Source: Phycisphaeraceae bacterium (lineage in GTDB: Bacteria; Planctomycetota; Phycisphaerae; Phycisphaerales; SM1A02). From it: DNA of 64,000 bases. Below are positions 54,697-63,277 of this stretch, piece by piece. A program made the position numbers and the translations under genes. Location: positions 248,001 through 312,000 of the forward strand of contig SHAP01000001.1 in NCBI GenBank assembly GCA_004213555.1, given 5' to 3'. How positions within the stretch are numbered: the first letter of the stretch is position 1; every line of letters starts with the position of its first letter. The notes beneath the pieces are model-generated. The model did no database searches, was not told the origin of the DNA, and saw nothing but the letters and a program-made list of their open reading frames with translations.

Positions 54697-54716
54697 CCTT
54701 CAACTGAGCTTGAAGG
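54697..54716 (+). promoter_or_regulatory. hairpin over the ribosome site of the small gene
   Basis: A 7-base perfect stem (54697-54703 with 54710-54716, loop CTGAGC) lies right after the acyltransferase gene. Its 3' arm contains the first half of the strong ribosome site GAAGGGAG (54712-54719) of the gene at 54726. It could limit translation, or act as a weak terminator. Confidence 0.45.
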
Positions 54717-54725
54717 GAGCACCCG

Positions 54726-54971
54726 ATGGACTGGATCCGCAACCGAATCCTTCCCACCCCCCAGCACACTTCTGTTCAAATTGCCGTCCTGTCGACGTCA
54801 ACGAAACCTTCCCGGTTCTGCCAAGACATTCAGATTCACGAATGTTCTTCGGAAGATCCCCAACTCACGCCTCGAATCTTGGAATTGCTTGATGCTGGAT
54901 TCCCTGTGGTCCTGCGCAGCAACACCGGTTGGGAACACATCATTTTGCCTGGCCAGCACGATCAATCCTGA
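54726..54971 (+). CDS. small hypothetical protein
   Basis: An 81-residue frame with a strong ribosome site (GAAGGGAG, 6 bases before ATG 54726). The product has no signal peptide and no recognised family; it is mixed polar with a short hydrophobic end (GFPVVLRSNTGWEHIILPG). The strong site and normal composition support it. It lies 71 bases after the acyltransferase gene and 59 before the DUF1080 gene. Confidence 0.5.
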   Translation: MDWIRNRILPTPQHTSVQIAVLSTSTKPSRFCQDIQIHECSSEDPQLTPRILELLDAGFPVVLRSNTGWEHIILPGQHDQS

Positions 54972-55030
54972 AGGAACCCCGATCATGGTTGCGTCATGGG
55001 GTAGGTTTCCGGCCACAGGAGTCTTTTCCC

Positions 55031-55660
55031 ATGACCATGCTCACCCTCTCCGCGCTGCTTTGGGCCTTAGGCCTTCCGCCCTTTGAAGCCGAATTCCAAT
55101 CGCTCTTTGATGGGCAAACCCTCACCGGCTGGGTGGGCGATACCACTGGCTACGTGGTGCGTGACGGCGCAATCACGGTCACGCCTCAGGGACGCAACCT
55201 GTACACCACCAAAGAGTATTCGGACTTCGTCCTTCGCTTCGAGTTCAAACTCACACCGGGAGCAAACAACGGATTGGGCATTCGCACCCCACCAAAAGGG
55301 GATGCGGCCTACCTTGGCATGGAACTGCAAATCTTGGATTCCACGCACGAAAAATGGGCCAATTTGAAAGATTGGCAATACCACGGCTCCTGCTATGGCA
55401 TCGCGCCTGCAGAACAGGGCCATCTCATGCCCACTGGCTCATGGAACCGCCAAGAAGTCACCGTCAAGGGAAGCCAAGTTCGAGTGGTTTTGAACGGCGC
55501 AACCATTCTGGATATTGATCTTGAACATGTTGCACCGAAGGGAAAGACCATCGATGGACGAGCCCACCCGGGACTTCGGCAAAAGACAGGGCACATCTGC
55601 TTCTGCGGCCATGGCGATGAAGTCGCCTTCCGCAACATCAGGATCAAAAAAATCGACTGA
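55031..55660 (+). CDS. secreted DUF1080 protein
   Basis: A 209-residue single-domain DUF1080 protein. A signal (TMLTLSALLWALGLPPFEA) begins at ATG 55031, with AGGAG about nine bases upstream. The domain marks are FQSLFDGQTLTGWVGD, YSDFVLRFEFKLTPGANNGL and the end EVAFRNIRIKK. The family is linked to 3-keto-disaccharide hydrolysis and carbohydrate binding in planctomycetes. It ends 14 bases from the convergent FmdB gene. Confidence 0.87.
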   Translation: MTMLTLSALLWALGLPPFEAEFQSLFDGQTLTGWVGDTTGYVVRDGAITVTPQGRNLYTTKEYSDFVLRFEFKLTPGANNGLGIRTPPKGDAAYLGMELQILDSTHEKWANLKDWQYHGSCYGIAPAEQGHLMPTGSWNRQEVTVKGSQVRVVLNGATILDIDLEHVAPKGKTIDGRAHPGLRQKTGHICFCGHGDEVAFRNIRIKKID

Positions 55661-55674
55661 GATTGAGCAGAAGT

Positions 55675-55914
55675 TCAATGGGGGTGGCACGCGCAAGAAG
55701 GTCCGCACGGGCCTCCCGGCTCGGGACCAGAATCGCTGGGCGCCACCACGCCCAGACCCAAACCCTTCGAGACTGGGGCATCGGCCGGGGTATGGCCAAG
55801 ATCCAACTCGGCTTCTTCGCAGACTTGACCCCAAGTCTTCAAGGTAACGGACATGGCGTGCATCACCTCGACGGTGCGTCCATTGGCTTCACAGATGTAG
55901 TCGTACGTGGGCAT
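55675..55914 (-). CDS. FmdB-like putative zinc-ribbon protein
   Basis: A 79-residue protein of the FmdB family (MPTYDYICEANG start). The first Cys pair of the zinc ribbon reads C-x-A-N, so one Cys is lost, and a later single Cys is in QVCEEAE; the end is Gly/Cys-rich (GPCGPSCACHPH). This CEANG form occurs in a branch of the family. It may be a small metal-binding regulator. It lies 9 bases after rsmE on the same strand. Confidence 0.75.
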   Translation of the reverse strand: MPTYDYICEANGRTVEVMHAMSVTLKTWGQVCEEAELDLGHTPADAPVSKGLGLGVVAPSDSGPEPGGPCGPSCACHPH

Positions 55915-55923
55915 GGGTTTATC

Positions 55924-56604
55924 TTAGGGCAGGGAACGGTGGGCAAGACACCAAGATGTTGCCGCCACCGCGGCAGTCGCCACCCGGAGAATTGGGGTTG
56001 GCAGGTGCATCCTGGGCACCGAAGCTTGAATGAACGCATCACGCTCACGTGCACTCCAACCGCCTTCGGGGCCAACCACCAACAGGTTGACCTCTGAACC
56101 GATGGGTGACGAACCGGCATCCGGCTGCTCATCCAACACCACGGTGGTGGCCACAGAAGATGCATCAACCAAGGATTCAAATTCGACTGCGGTGACTCGC
56201 AAAGGAATGGGACGCTCACACTGCCGAGCGGCTTCGACGGCAAGGCGATCCTGCTTGTCTTCCGATGGGAGACGAGAAAGGGACGCTTGGGAACGATCGG
56301 CTTTGAAGAAGGACAACTCTGTGACCCCGAGTTCCGACAGACTGGCGATCAACTGTTTGACCACCGACGGCTCGGGAAGCCCAACCGCCACCCGGAGAGG
56401 ATGAAGTGGCCAAGGATTGTGGTCCACACGCTCGATGCGAGCGAGATTGTCTTCAATCGTCACTTCGGCCACTTGGCCGGCCCGATTGAACAGCTGGGCC
56501 TCGTGGCCGCCGCGGCGGACGGTGCGGAGGTACCGCATTTCCTCTGGGGGCAAGGCCACCACCGCACCCACTTCGAACCTTTGGTCTGCATAAAGCCGTA
56601 TCAC
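55924..56604 (-). CDS. rsmE: 16S rRNA m3U1498 methyltransferase
   Basis: RsmE methylates N3 of U1498 in 16S rRNA with SAM. The 226-residue product has a small N-terminal PUA-like beta domain and a SPOUT knot with the motifs VVGPEGGWSARE and LPTPILRVATAAVAA. Length is normal. It is divergent from the TlpA-like gene (67-base gap) and co-directional with FmdB. Confidence 0.92.
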   Translation of the reverse strand: MIRLYADQRFEVGAVVALPPEEMRYLRTVRRGGHEAQLFNRAGQVAEVTIEDNLARIERVDHNPWPLHPLRVAVGLPEPSVVKQLIASLSELGVTELSFFKADRSQASLSRLPSEDKQDRLAVEAARQCERPIPLRVTAVEFESLVDASSVATTVVLDEQPDAGSSPIGSEVNLLVVGPEGGWSARERDAFIQASVPRMHLPTPILRVATAAVAATSWCLAHRSLP

Positions 56605-56671
56605 GGCATGATTGTGCGATCTTTTGGCGGCTCGTGCTAGGCTGTCCGCTCACTTCGAAAGGAATCTTCCC

Positions 56672-57877
56672 ATGATGTTCACGCTTTCCCTGACCTTGGC
56701 CTCGAACCTGCTTCTGGCCCCACCCACCGAAGAAGAGATCAAGACAAAGATCGAGGCAGCCATGACCTTTTTCCGTGAAAAAGGCGATGATTTTTCCTTG
56801 GAAGATCCCGAGTTCCACGCCGTGCTCGATGCCCAGCTCGAAGGCGTCGATCCCGCCGAATGCGACATGGCCACCGTGCAGGCCATGACCATGCTCTGGG
56901 CCTACACCCCCAATGGCAAACCTGTCTGGGTGGACCGGATCAAAACCTTGGCCCGAGGGGACGCTTGGCTCGACGCCGCCTTGATGTTGGCCGGAATGGA
57001 CGAAGTGGACGCCGCTTTGGAAATTGGCTCCATGCACGGGTTTGCCGAAATCCCCGACGAACGTCTGGGAGAAGTCATCTCGGTTTTGGCCCAACTTGAA
57101 GACACCCAGTTGGAGATGATGAAGTACGAATTGCCCCTGCTGATCGATCGTCTCCCGTCCGACGGACCTGGTCTTTACGACTGGATGGAATATCCCAAGC
57201 TGTTGGTGAAAGCAGGCGTGGACTCCAAGACTCGGAAAGCCGCCCACGGCAAGCTGGTGGCCGCCATCGAAGTTGTGGCTGGGGCGGCTGAAGGCCGTGA
57301 GAAGCGCATGATGGACAGTGCCCTCAAGGTGCTCAAAGGCGCCGCCGGCCGGGGTGAACTGATCGGCTTCGATGCCCCCAAGGTGGAAATCCTCTGGAAC
57401 TCCATGGGCAAGGAATGGGACTGCTTTGGCTGCATGAAAGGTGATGTCGTGGTGGTCGACTTCTGGGCAACCTGGTGTGGCCCCTGTGTTGGCTCATTTC
57501 CACAAGTCAAGGAATTGGTTGAGTACTACAAGGGCTACAACGTGACCGTCCTCGGCCTCACCAGCCCACAAGGCGCTGTGAACTTCCGAGACAGTCGTGG
57601 TCAAGTGAAGTGTGCCACCAATGAAGAGGAGTTTGGTCAAATGGCCGAGTACGTCAAAGCCATGGACATCACTTGGCCCATTGCCTTCGCCAAAGAAGAC
57701 GTCTTCAATCCCGACTTTGGTGTGCGTGGCATTCCGCATGTGGCCATCATCGGAGCAGACGGTAAGACGGCTTACAACAACCTTGACCCTCGCGATCCCA
57801 TGGCCGAGAAAGTCAAAAAAATCAACGGCCTCCTGAAGAAAGCTGGACTGCCTCACCCCGCAGCGTATGAAGGCTGA
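56672..57877 (+). CDS. TlpA-like thioredoxin-fold protein with long helical N-terminal domain
   Basis: A 401-residue exported protein. From ATG 56672, with AAGGA upstream, residues 1-17 are a signal. Residues about 20-230 are helical, with repeats of acidic and hydrophobic residues and no known family. The thioredoxin domain follows: WCGPC at 268-272 in DFWATWCGPC, and the cis-Pro loop near the end in GVRGIPHVAIIG. A second Cys pair, CFGC at 251-254, lies just before the strand that carries the active site. It likely reduces disulfides of envelope proteins such as c-type cytochromes. A hairpin terminator lies after it. Confidence 0.85.
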   Translation: MMFTLSLTLASNLLLAPPTEEEIKTKIEAAMTFFREKGDDFSLEDPEFHAVLDAQLEGVDPAECDMATVQAMTMLWAYTPNGKPVWVDRIKTLARGDAWLDAALMLAGMDEVDAALEIGSMHGFAEIPDERLGEVISVLAQLEDTQLEMMKYELPLLIDRLPSDGPGLYDWMEYPKLLVKAGVDSKTRKAAHGKLVAAIEVVAGAAEGREKRMMDSALKVLKGAAGRGELIGFDAPKVEILWNSMGKEWDCFGCMKGDVVVVDFWATWCGPCVGSFPQVKELVEYYKGYNVTVLGLTSPQGAVNFRDSRGQVKCATNEEEFGQMAEYVKAMDITWPIAFAKEDVFNPDFGVRGIPHVAIIGADGKTAYNNLDPRDPMAEKVKKINGLLKKAGLPHPAAYEG

Positions 57878-57904
57878 ATTTTCCAAAAGAAAAGTGAACA
57901 CAAA

Positions 57905-57936
57905 AAAGCACGCCGCCCAGATGGGCGGCGTGCTTT
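57905..57936. terminator. hairpin between the TlpA-like gene and tRNA-Ala
   Basis: An 11-base GC stem (57908-57918 with 57923-57933, loop AGAT), extended by A-T pairs, lies 27 bases past the TlpA-like stop. The A run on one side and the T run on the other let it act in both directions, and it lies 5 bases past the 3' end of tRNA-Ala on the minus strand. Confidence 0.8.
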
Positions 57937-57941
57937 CAAAG

Positions 57942-58014
<73 letters not shown>

Positions 58015-58096
58015 TAAGGGTTGCAGTCTGAACTGCGGGAAGGCAATCATACCCGCAAGCGCGGGCTTCGCCAAACCTGCAGGATGTGGCCGCAAT

Positions 58097-58588
58097 TCAA
58101 AGGGTTCGCCGCGAACGTCCACCGAAGCCACGACCCGCGGCCAAGAACAGCAAGAGCCCCGCGGGACCGGGAACCGCACTTTGACCAAACTCCCCCAAGC
58201 CGGGTGACGATCCGGCTTCTGGGAGTGGGGAACTCGCGGTCCAAAGTATTTCTGAAGCCCCCCCAAGCCGTTCGGCAACCACCAGTACCGAAGACGGAGC
58301 ATGGGTCGAATGGGGAACGTCAAATGGCAATTCCAATGGGTCACCCAAACGCGACTCTTCCCCTTCGGGTGGAGCCTCTGGAGGACCTTCCGGCGGCATC
58401 ATGCCGTCCTGGTTGGTGTGCAAATCTGGGCCTTTGGGCTCTCTTGGCAGCCCGCCACCCGGACTGCCGAAGTGATCTTGATTCGTGTGGGAAAAATCTG
58501 GAGTCAGCGGCGGGCGTTGCCCCTCAGCCAGCGCGGACTGAGCCCCACCAAGTCCCATCCCCAAAACCAGGCAGATGCGTGCAGTCAT
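58097..58588 (-). CDS. PEP-CTERM-type exported protein
   Basis: A 163-residue protein with an N-terminal signal (residues 1-21, ending QSALA), a Pro/Glu-rich low-complexity middle (EGPPEAPPEGEE) and a PEP-CTERM-like end: V-P-G-P, a hydrophobic stretch (AGLLLFLAAG), then RSRR. The P-G-P form of the tag is known from Phycisphaerae. Exosortase would cut and sort it, but none is in the window. Its ATG overlaps the stop of the XRE/TPR gene (TGATG), so it is made with that regulator. Confidence 0.72.
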   Translation of the reverse strand: MTARICLVLGMGLGGAQSALAEGQRPPLTPDFSHTNQDHFGSPGGGLPREPKGPDLHTNQDGMMPPEGPPEAPPEGEESRLGDPLELPFDVPHSTHAPSSVLVVAERLGGASEILWTASSPLPEAGSSPGLGEFGQSAVPGPAGLLLFLAAGRGFGGRSRRTL

Positions 58589-59853
58589 CAACGGCCCCCA
58601 TCCTTGGCCACAACATCGGCCTCTTGAAGAATGGACCAACCGGTCGCTCGGAAATTGGGGAATCGTGCCATGGTTCCGGTGATGGTACGAATGTCCAAGT
58701 CGTCGATCAGCAATGGCGGCGAGAACGCATCCCCCTGACGGCCGCGAACCCGATGGCTGTGCTCCGCGGTGAACAACCGCTCCCGCAAGGGCCACGAATC
58801 AAGCCGATCGGCAATCTCTTCACCCTTCATGGTGAACATGGCCATGGCCCGCTGCAAGACAGACTCATCGTCAATGGTGCGTAAGGCAACATTGCATCCA
58901 AAGACACACCACCACCCCACCGACTCCAAACGGTCGCCTGGAGTGTCGTCCAAGTCCGCCAAACCTTCTTGGAACCGTTCCAAAGCCAGCTCGGGATTCA
59001 GATCTCCGCACAACGCCTCAACTTCCAAAAGACCCCCGCGACATGTGGCGGCAATCCCAGAAAAAGAAGCGTCGTCCATTTCCAAAGCAAGCTGTTCATA
59101 CCGCTCAATGGCTGCCGACAGATCTCGCTTTGCACGCACGGCATGAACGGGGGCAAGATCTGGCTCCGCGGTAAGCGAGCGGCGGAAAGCATGCCCACGG
59201 ACGTAGTAGGCGAAGGCTTCGGTCTTGCGGTCTCGGATGGTTTGTGGTGGTCTGGCTTCGTACCACTCCAGGAGATCAGCCGCAATGGAACGGGCTTCCA
59301 ATACGCGCCACAAGCTGTAATACGCGTTGGCCAAGTTGGACTGCATCATGCGTCGGCGTTCTGGTGAGACGGCCGAAAGTCGAAGACCATCCTGAATCGC
59401 CTCGAGAGCGTCCGCAGCTCGTCCCATGCCATCCCAACCACCACATCGTCGGTTGCACGCACGGGCCCGCTGTTCGTCGTTGCTGGCAGAGTCAAAGGCC
59501 TGTTCGGCCAAAGCAATCATGTCGTGGAATCGACCGGCACGGTGGGCGGCTTGGGCGGCCGCGTCCAAAGCTTCGAAATCACCATCAAAATTGGGTTCGC
59601 AGATGGGCGTCTCGTCCAGCCACAAGTGTGCGACAACATCGTCCAGAGTCCAATCCAGAGTCTTGGCCAACGCGATGATGACATCAAGCTTGGGCACGCC
59701 CGAACCGGGGACCAGCTTGGTGGGGTCGCGCCCCAACTCGGCGGAGAGTTGCTTACGGGTCCACCCCCGGTAGTTCTGGGCCAAATCCAGAAGTTGGCCC
59801 AATCGATGGCGTCGGTCGTTGGCGGGATCGTGGTGGTCATCGGCGTGATTCAT
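58588..59853 (-). CDS. XRE-type HTH regulator with TPR-like domain
   Basis: A 421-residue protein with an XRE-like helix-turn-helix at about 18-75 (GWTRKQLSAELGRDPTKL, then LDVIIALAKTLDWTLDDV), and a TPR-like helical repeat region through about 350 (for example AAQAAHRAGRFHDMIALAEQAF). Such regulators sense peptides or partners through the TPR part. ATG 59853 has GGAGA about 9 bases upstream; an ATG at 59868 is an alternative. A perfect inverted repeat upstream (59866-59889) is a candidate operator. It is coupled to the PEP-CTERM gene. Its regulon is unknown. Confidence 0.75.
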   Translation of the reverse strand: MNHADDHHDPANDRRHRLGQLLDLAQNYRGWTRKQLSAELGRDPTKLVPGSGVPKLDVIIALAKTLDWTLDDVVAHLWLDETPICEPNFDGDFEALDAAAQAAHRAGRFHDMIALAEQAFDSASNDEQRARACNRRCGGWDGMGRAADALEAIQDGLRLSAVSPERRRMMQSNLANAYYSLWRVLEARSIAADLLEWYEARPPQTIRDRKTEAFAYYVRGHAFRRSLTAEPDLAPVHAVRAKRDLSAAIERYEQLALEMDDASFSGIAATCRGGLLEVEALCGDLNPELALERFQEGLADLDDTPGDRLESVGWWCVFGCNVALRTIDDESVLQRAMAMFTMKGEEIADRLDSWPLRERLFTAEHSHRVRGRQGDAFSPPLLIDDLDIRTITGTMARFPNFRATGWSILQEADVVAKDGGR

Positions 59854-59865
59854 GACTGGAATCTC

Positions 59866-59889
59866 CATGGTGCGTCACTTTGCACCATG
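59866..59889 (-). promoter_or_regulatory. candidate operator upstream of the XRE/TPR gene
   Basis: A perfect inverted repeat with 8-base arms CATGGTGC and GCACCATG (59866-59873 and 59882-59889), spacer 8, lies 12 bases before the start codon at 59853 and just before its ribosome site. The arms are spaced two half-turns apart in the way of XRE dimer sites. Autoregulation is an inference. Confidence 0.5.
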
Positions 59890-59910
59890 ATGCCTTTACG
59901 CAGAACAACC

Positions 59911-59926
59911 GCGGCGGTTTCGCCGC
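59911..59926 (-). terminator. possible terminator after the S9 peptidase gene
   Basis: A 6-base GC stem (59911-59916 with 59921-59926, loop GTTT) lies 30 bases past the stop of the S9 peptidase on the minus strand. The run that follows has mixed G and T, so it is weak. Confidence 0.4.
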
Positions 59927-59955
59927 ACCCCAAATTGAGGAATGGAAAAAAGCGA

Positions 59956-62028
59956 TCAATCCCGCTTGGGGACGTCGTAACGCTCGAAATAGTCTGCGAT
60001 GCGGATCAACCGATCCATTCTGTCCACCATGGGACCAGTCCGCGACAAATCGTGGTTGGCTTCGGTCCATCGCACCAACTCGACGGCTGCTCCGCGACGC
60101 TCGAGGGCCCGATAGAGCATCTCCGACTGCACAAATCCAGTGCGACGGTCTCGGTCGCCGTGCAAGATCAACAAAGGGGTCTGGATGGCATCGGCTTGGG
60201 CCACTGGGCTGTCTCGACGCAACAATTTGGCAATCTCAGGATCGTTTGGATCACCGTAGGCCGATTCCACCAATCGCCAGGCCCGACCTTCCGCGTAAAA
60301 CACGGGCAAGTCATACACGCCGCGTTGAGCAACGGCCGCTTGAAAGCGTTGGTCTTGGGTCACCGTCCATGCAGTGAGATAGCCACCGTACGAGCCACCG
60401 GTCAAGAAGAGACGATCTTGGTCAATCCATGATTTTTCGAGGGCCGCGTCACAAATCGCCAAAACATCGCCGCTCGGGCCTGGACCCCAGTTCTTTTGGT
60501 TTGCCGCTTGAAAGGCCGTGCCGTAGCCACCAGAACCACGCGGATTTGCGTAGGTTACGGCGTATCCCAGACCCGCAAGCCACTGAAACTCATGCCACAT
60601 GGTGCGTTCCCCAGGGCCCCACATTGCCGATGGCCCGCCATGAATTTCCACCACCATGGGGACCCCGTCGGTGGCCAACGGATCGCGACCGGGAGGATCG
60701 AGCAACCAACCTTCCACCACCAACCCATCGGGTCGTTTCATTGACAGACGCTCTGGTTTGGCCACGGCCCGATCTTCCAAGAAGGCGTTGGGACGCCAGA
60801 CTTCTCGCACACCCGAGGCATCCCGAACATGAATACGGCAGGGATCGTTCCATGCGGTCTCGGACCAAATCAGAACCGATCCACCTTCGGTGGCCAGCAC
60901 GTCAAAAGCATGCACACCCACGGGCATGCTGTCGCGTTCAGACACCACTCGGTCCGGCTCCAAAAGGCCCAGCCCCATGGAACACAGGGGGAATCCTCCC
61001 CGTTCAGCAGTGGTGTACCAAAGGGTCCCACGCCCCGTGAGCCACTTGATCGCCGATGGGCGAACATCGTGTCCTTCAGGACCGGTCAACCACAACGGGG
61101 GATCTTGAATGCTGCCCAAGCCCACGACACCCAAGCGCAACGGGGAGTACGACCCGTTGGAAAGATTCAGTTCGGTGAAGGCGAGCAAATTGCCATCCCC
61201 CGATGGACGAGGCGAAGACAAAATGGTGCCCCCGCGCTGCAACAGCAACGATGGGCCACTGCCATCCAGAGGAACCCTCCACAGCCCACGGTCTCGGCGA
61301 ATGGCCGGATCGGATTCTGGGTCGATGCGGCCCGAGCACACCAGTGCTTCTTGGCCAGGCAAAAATTGGGGCTCGGCGTAGTCGCCCATCTCCGGGGTGA
61401 GAATGCGGAGTGCTTGCGTGGCGAGATCAAATTGAACCAGCTGGCGATCGACCGGTGGGTCGGAGAGCTCTTCTTCGCCCACGAATTCAGGGCCGGTGTA
61501 CCGGCGAACACGGCCGCTCGCTTCTTGCCCGCGCAACCATGCCCGACGCTGTACTGCGTCGCCATTGGGATCGGCTTCCCCATCCAAAAGGGACGGCTGG
61601 GGACGTGGCTGGACAAACACCAACGACTGACCATCGGGAGCGCACAAGAATTGTCGAATATTGCCCGAGGTGGTCAGAGCGCGAGATTCGCCACCCGACA
61701 TCGGGAGTTGCCAGATGTTGCCTTCCCTCAAGAAGAACAGCACTGCCCCATCGGTAGAAAAAGTGGGCTGGCTGCAGGAACCACTTTGGGTCAGGAGTCG
61801 CGGCAAGCGGCCGTCTTCCAGATCGATCAGCCACAACTCGCGGGTCTTCGTGGCTTGCGGGTCCACGCCCGAAAAGCCATTGACCACCGCAACTGCCCGA
61901 CCCCCAGAGGGATCGAGGGTGAGTTGCGAGACCGATCGCAATCTTCCCAAGTCGTCAAGACGAACAGGTTCAGCCGCGTTGAGGCTTCCCGTCAGCAAAC
62001 AAACAATGAGAAGGGTGCAGATTGGCAT
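59956..62028 (-). CDS. S9 family (prolyl oligopeptidase/acylaminoacyl peptidase) protein
   Basis: A 690-residue exported serine peptidase. Residues 1-18 are a signal (ICTLLIVCLLTGSLNAA). A beta-propeller of TolB-like blades fills about 30-420. The alpha/beta-hydrolase domain at 440-690 has the catalytic Ser546 in GGSYGGYLTA, Asp627 in HGDRDRRTG and His659 in EANHDLSR. It would cut short peptides in the periplasm. It starts 2 bases after the thioredoxin gene, so they are translated together. Confidence 0.9.
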   Translation of the reverse strand: MPICTLLIVCLLTGSLNAAEPVRLDDLGRLRSVSQLTLDPSGGRAVAVVNGFSGVDPQATKTRELWLIDLEDGRLPRLLTQSGSCSQPTFSTDGAVLFFLREGNIWQLPMSGGESRALTTSGNIRQFLCAPDGQSLVFVQPRPQPSLLDGEADPNGDAVQRRAWLRGQEASGRVRRYTGPEFVGEEELSDPPVDRQLVQFDLATQALRILTPEMGDYAEPQFLPGQEALVCSGRIDPESDPAIRRDRGLWRVPLDGSGPSLLLQRGGTILSSPRPSGDGNLLAFTELNLSNGSYSPLRLGVVGLGSIQDPPLWLTGPEGHDVRPSAIKWLTGRGTLWYTTAERGGFPLCSMGLGLLEPDRVVSERDSMPVGVHAFDVLATEGGSVLIWSETAWNDPCRIHVRDASGVREVWRPNAFLEDRAVAKPERLSMKRPDGLVVEGWLLDPPGRDPLATDGVPMVVEIHGGPSAMWGPGERTMWHEFQWLAGLGYAVTYANPRGSGGYGTAFQAANQKNWGPGPSGDVLAICDAALEKSWIDQDRLFLTGGSYGGYLTAWTVTQDQRFQAAVAQRGVYDLPVFYAEGRAWRLVESAYGDPNDPEIAKLLRRDSPVAQADAIQTPLLILHGDRDRRTGFVQSEMLYRALERRGAAVELVRWTEANHDLSRTGPMVDRMDRLIRIADYFERYDVPKRD

Positions 62029-62030
62029 GC

Positions 62031-62348
62031 TCAGGCGTTGGCCATGATGGCGTTGACGTACTCATCGGCCGGACGGATGCCGGTCCAGCGCTGAACCTCT
62101 TCGCCATCGCGAAGAAGAACACAGGTTGGAATAGAGGAAATTTGGTACTTCAAAGCCAACTCTTGGCTGTCATCGATGTTGATTTTTCCAACCGTCGCTT
62201 TGCCCGCGGTCTCTGTGGCCACTTGCTCAATGGTGGGCATCAGCATTTTGCACGGGGCGCACCATTCGGCCCAGAAGTCAATCAGGACCACACCGCTGGC
62301 GGTCAAGCTGTCAAAGTTGGAAGCGTCGATGGACTGCAGTTCGGACAT
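62031..62348 (-). CDS. trxA: thioredoxin
   Basis: A 105-residue classical thioredoxin. The active site WCAPC is in LIDFWAEWCAPCKML and the cis-Pro is in ISSIPTCVLLRDG. It reduces protein disulfides in the cytosol with electrons from thioredoxin reductase. ATG 62348 has GGAG about 7-9 bases upstream; an ATG five codons earlier is less likely. The S9 peptidase gene follows after 2 bases. Confidence 0.93.
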   Translation of the reverse strand: MSELQSIDASNFDSLTASGVVLIDFWAEWCAPCKMLMPTIEQVATETAGKATVGKINIDDSQELALKYQISSIPTCVLLRDGEEVQRWTGIRPADEYVNAIMANA

Positions 62349-62398
62349 GGTGGTCTCCGTCATTTGAAGGGCTGATGGTTGTTTGGAAGGGTCGAATC

Positions 62399-63277
62399 CT
62401 ACTGCCCAATTTCGAATCCGGCATTCCTTGCCGCCACGAAAGCGTGGACAGTTTGCACATGGGCTGAGACGTCGTGGACCCGAAGAATTTCGGCCCCGCC
62501 CTGCATGGCCAACACCGCGGCAACCAGCGAGCCAGGGACGCGGTCTCGCGGCTCGCGAACACCCGTTACCGCCCCGATGAACGACTTTCGACTGGCGCCA
62601 ACCAACCAACGCCTCCCCCCTGCGCTCAATTCCGCAAAGCGTTGCAAAAGAATCCAGTTTTGGTCCACATCTTTCCCGAAGCCCAGGCCTGGATCCAAGA
62701 CAATCGCATCGGGGCTCACCCCAGCTGCCTCAGCCGCCTCGGCTCGGCCTTCCAGAGCCGCCCTGACCTCCACCACCACGTCTTCAAACGCAGGTGGGGT
62801 GGACCATGCATCGCTCCATTGGTCTTCCGGTGGCGGGGCTCCGCGGTGCATCAGCACCAAACCACACCCTTTGTCTGCGGCAAGACCAAACATTTCAGGG
62901 TCTTCCGAGCCCGCCGAGACATCGTTGATGGCATTCACCCCAGCATGCAGTGCGGCTTCCGCCACTTCGGCCCTCGTGGTGTCCACCGACAACGCCACAT
63001 CGGTGTGCTCACGCAAAGCAGACACGACCGGACACACCCTGCGAATTTGCTCTTCTGAATGAACCCGCTCCGCGCCAGGCCGGGTGGATTCACCCCCAAC
63101 GTCCAAAATCGAAGCCCCTGCTTTGACCGCCGCCAAACCCGCTTCGACCGCAGCCTCCACGGCAAAGTGATCTCCCCCATCGCTGAACGAATCTGGGGTG
63201 CAGTTCAGCACCGCCATCACGGCCGGAGGATCGGTCTCGACCGAGCGGAGACCATCAAGCCGCCATGGTCCGTTCAC
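62399..63277 (-). CDS. folP: dihydropteroate synthase
   Basis: FolP joins p-aminobenzoate and the pterin pyrophosphate in folate synthesis, and is the sulfonamide target. The 292-residue TIM barrel has both signatures: VLNCTPDSFSDGG and ILDVGGESTRPGA, then DPGLGFGK and the end VHDVSAHV. Its start overlaps the stop of the next upstream gene (ATGA). Confidence 0.95.
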   Translation of the reverse strand: MNGPWRLDGLRSVETDPPAVMAVLNCTPDSFSDGGDHFAVEAAVEAGLAAVKAGASILDVGGESTRPGAERVHSEEQIRRVCPVVSALREHTDVALSVDTTRAEVAEAALHAGVNAINDVSAGSEDPEMFGLAADKGCGLVLMHRGAPPPEDQWSDAWSTPPAFEDVVVEVRAALEGRAEAAEAAGVSPDAIVLDPGLGFGKDVDQNWILLQRFAELSAGGRRWLVGASRKSFIGAVTGVREPRDRVPGSLVAAVLAMQGGAEILRVHDVSAHVQTVHAFVAARNAGFEIGQ

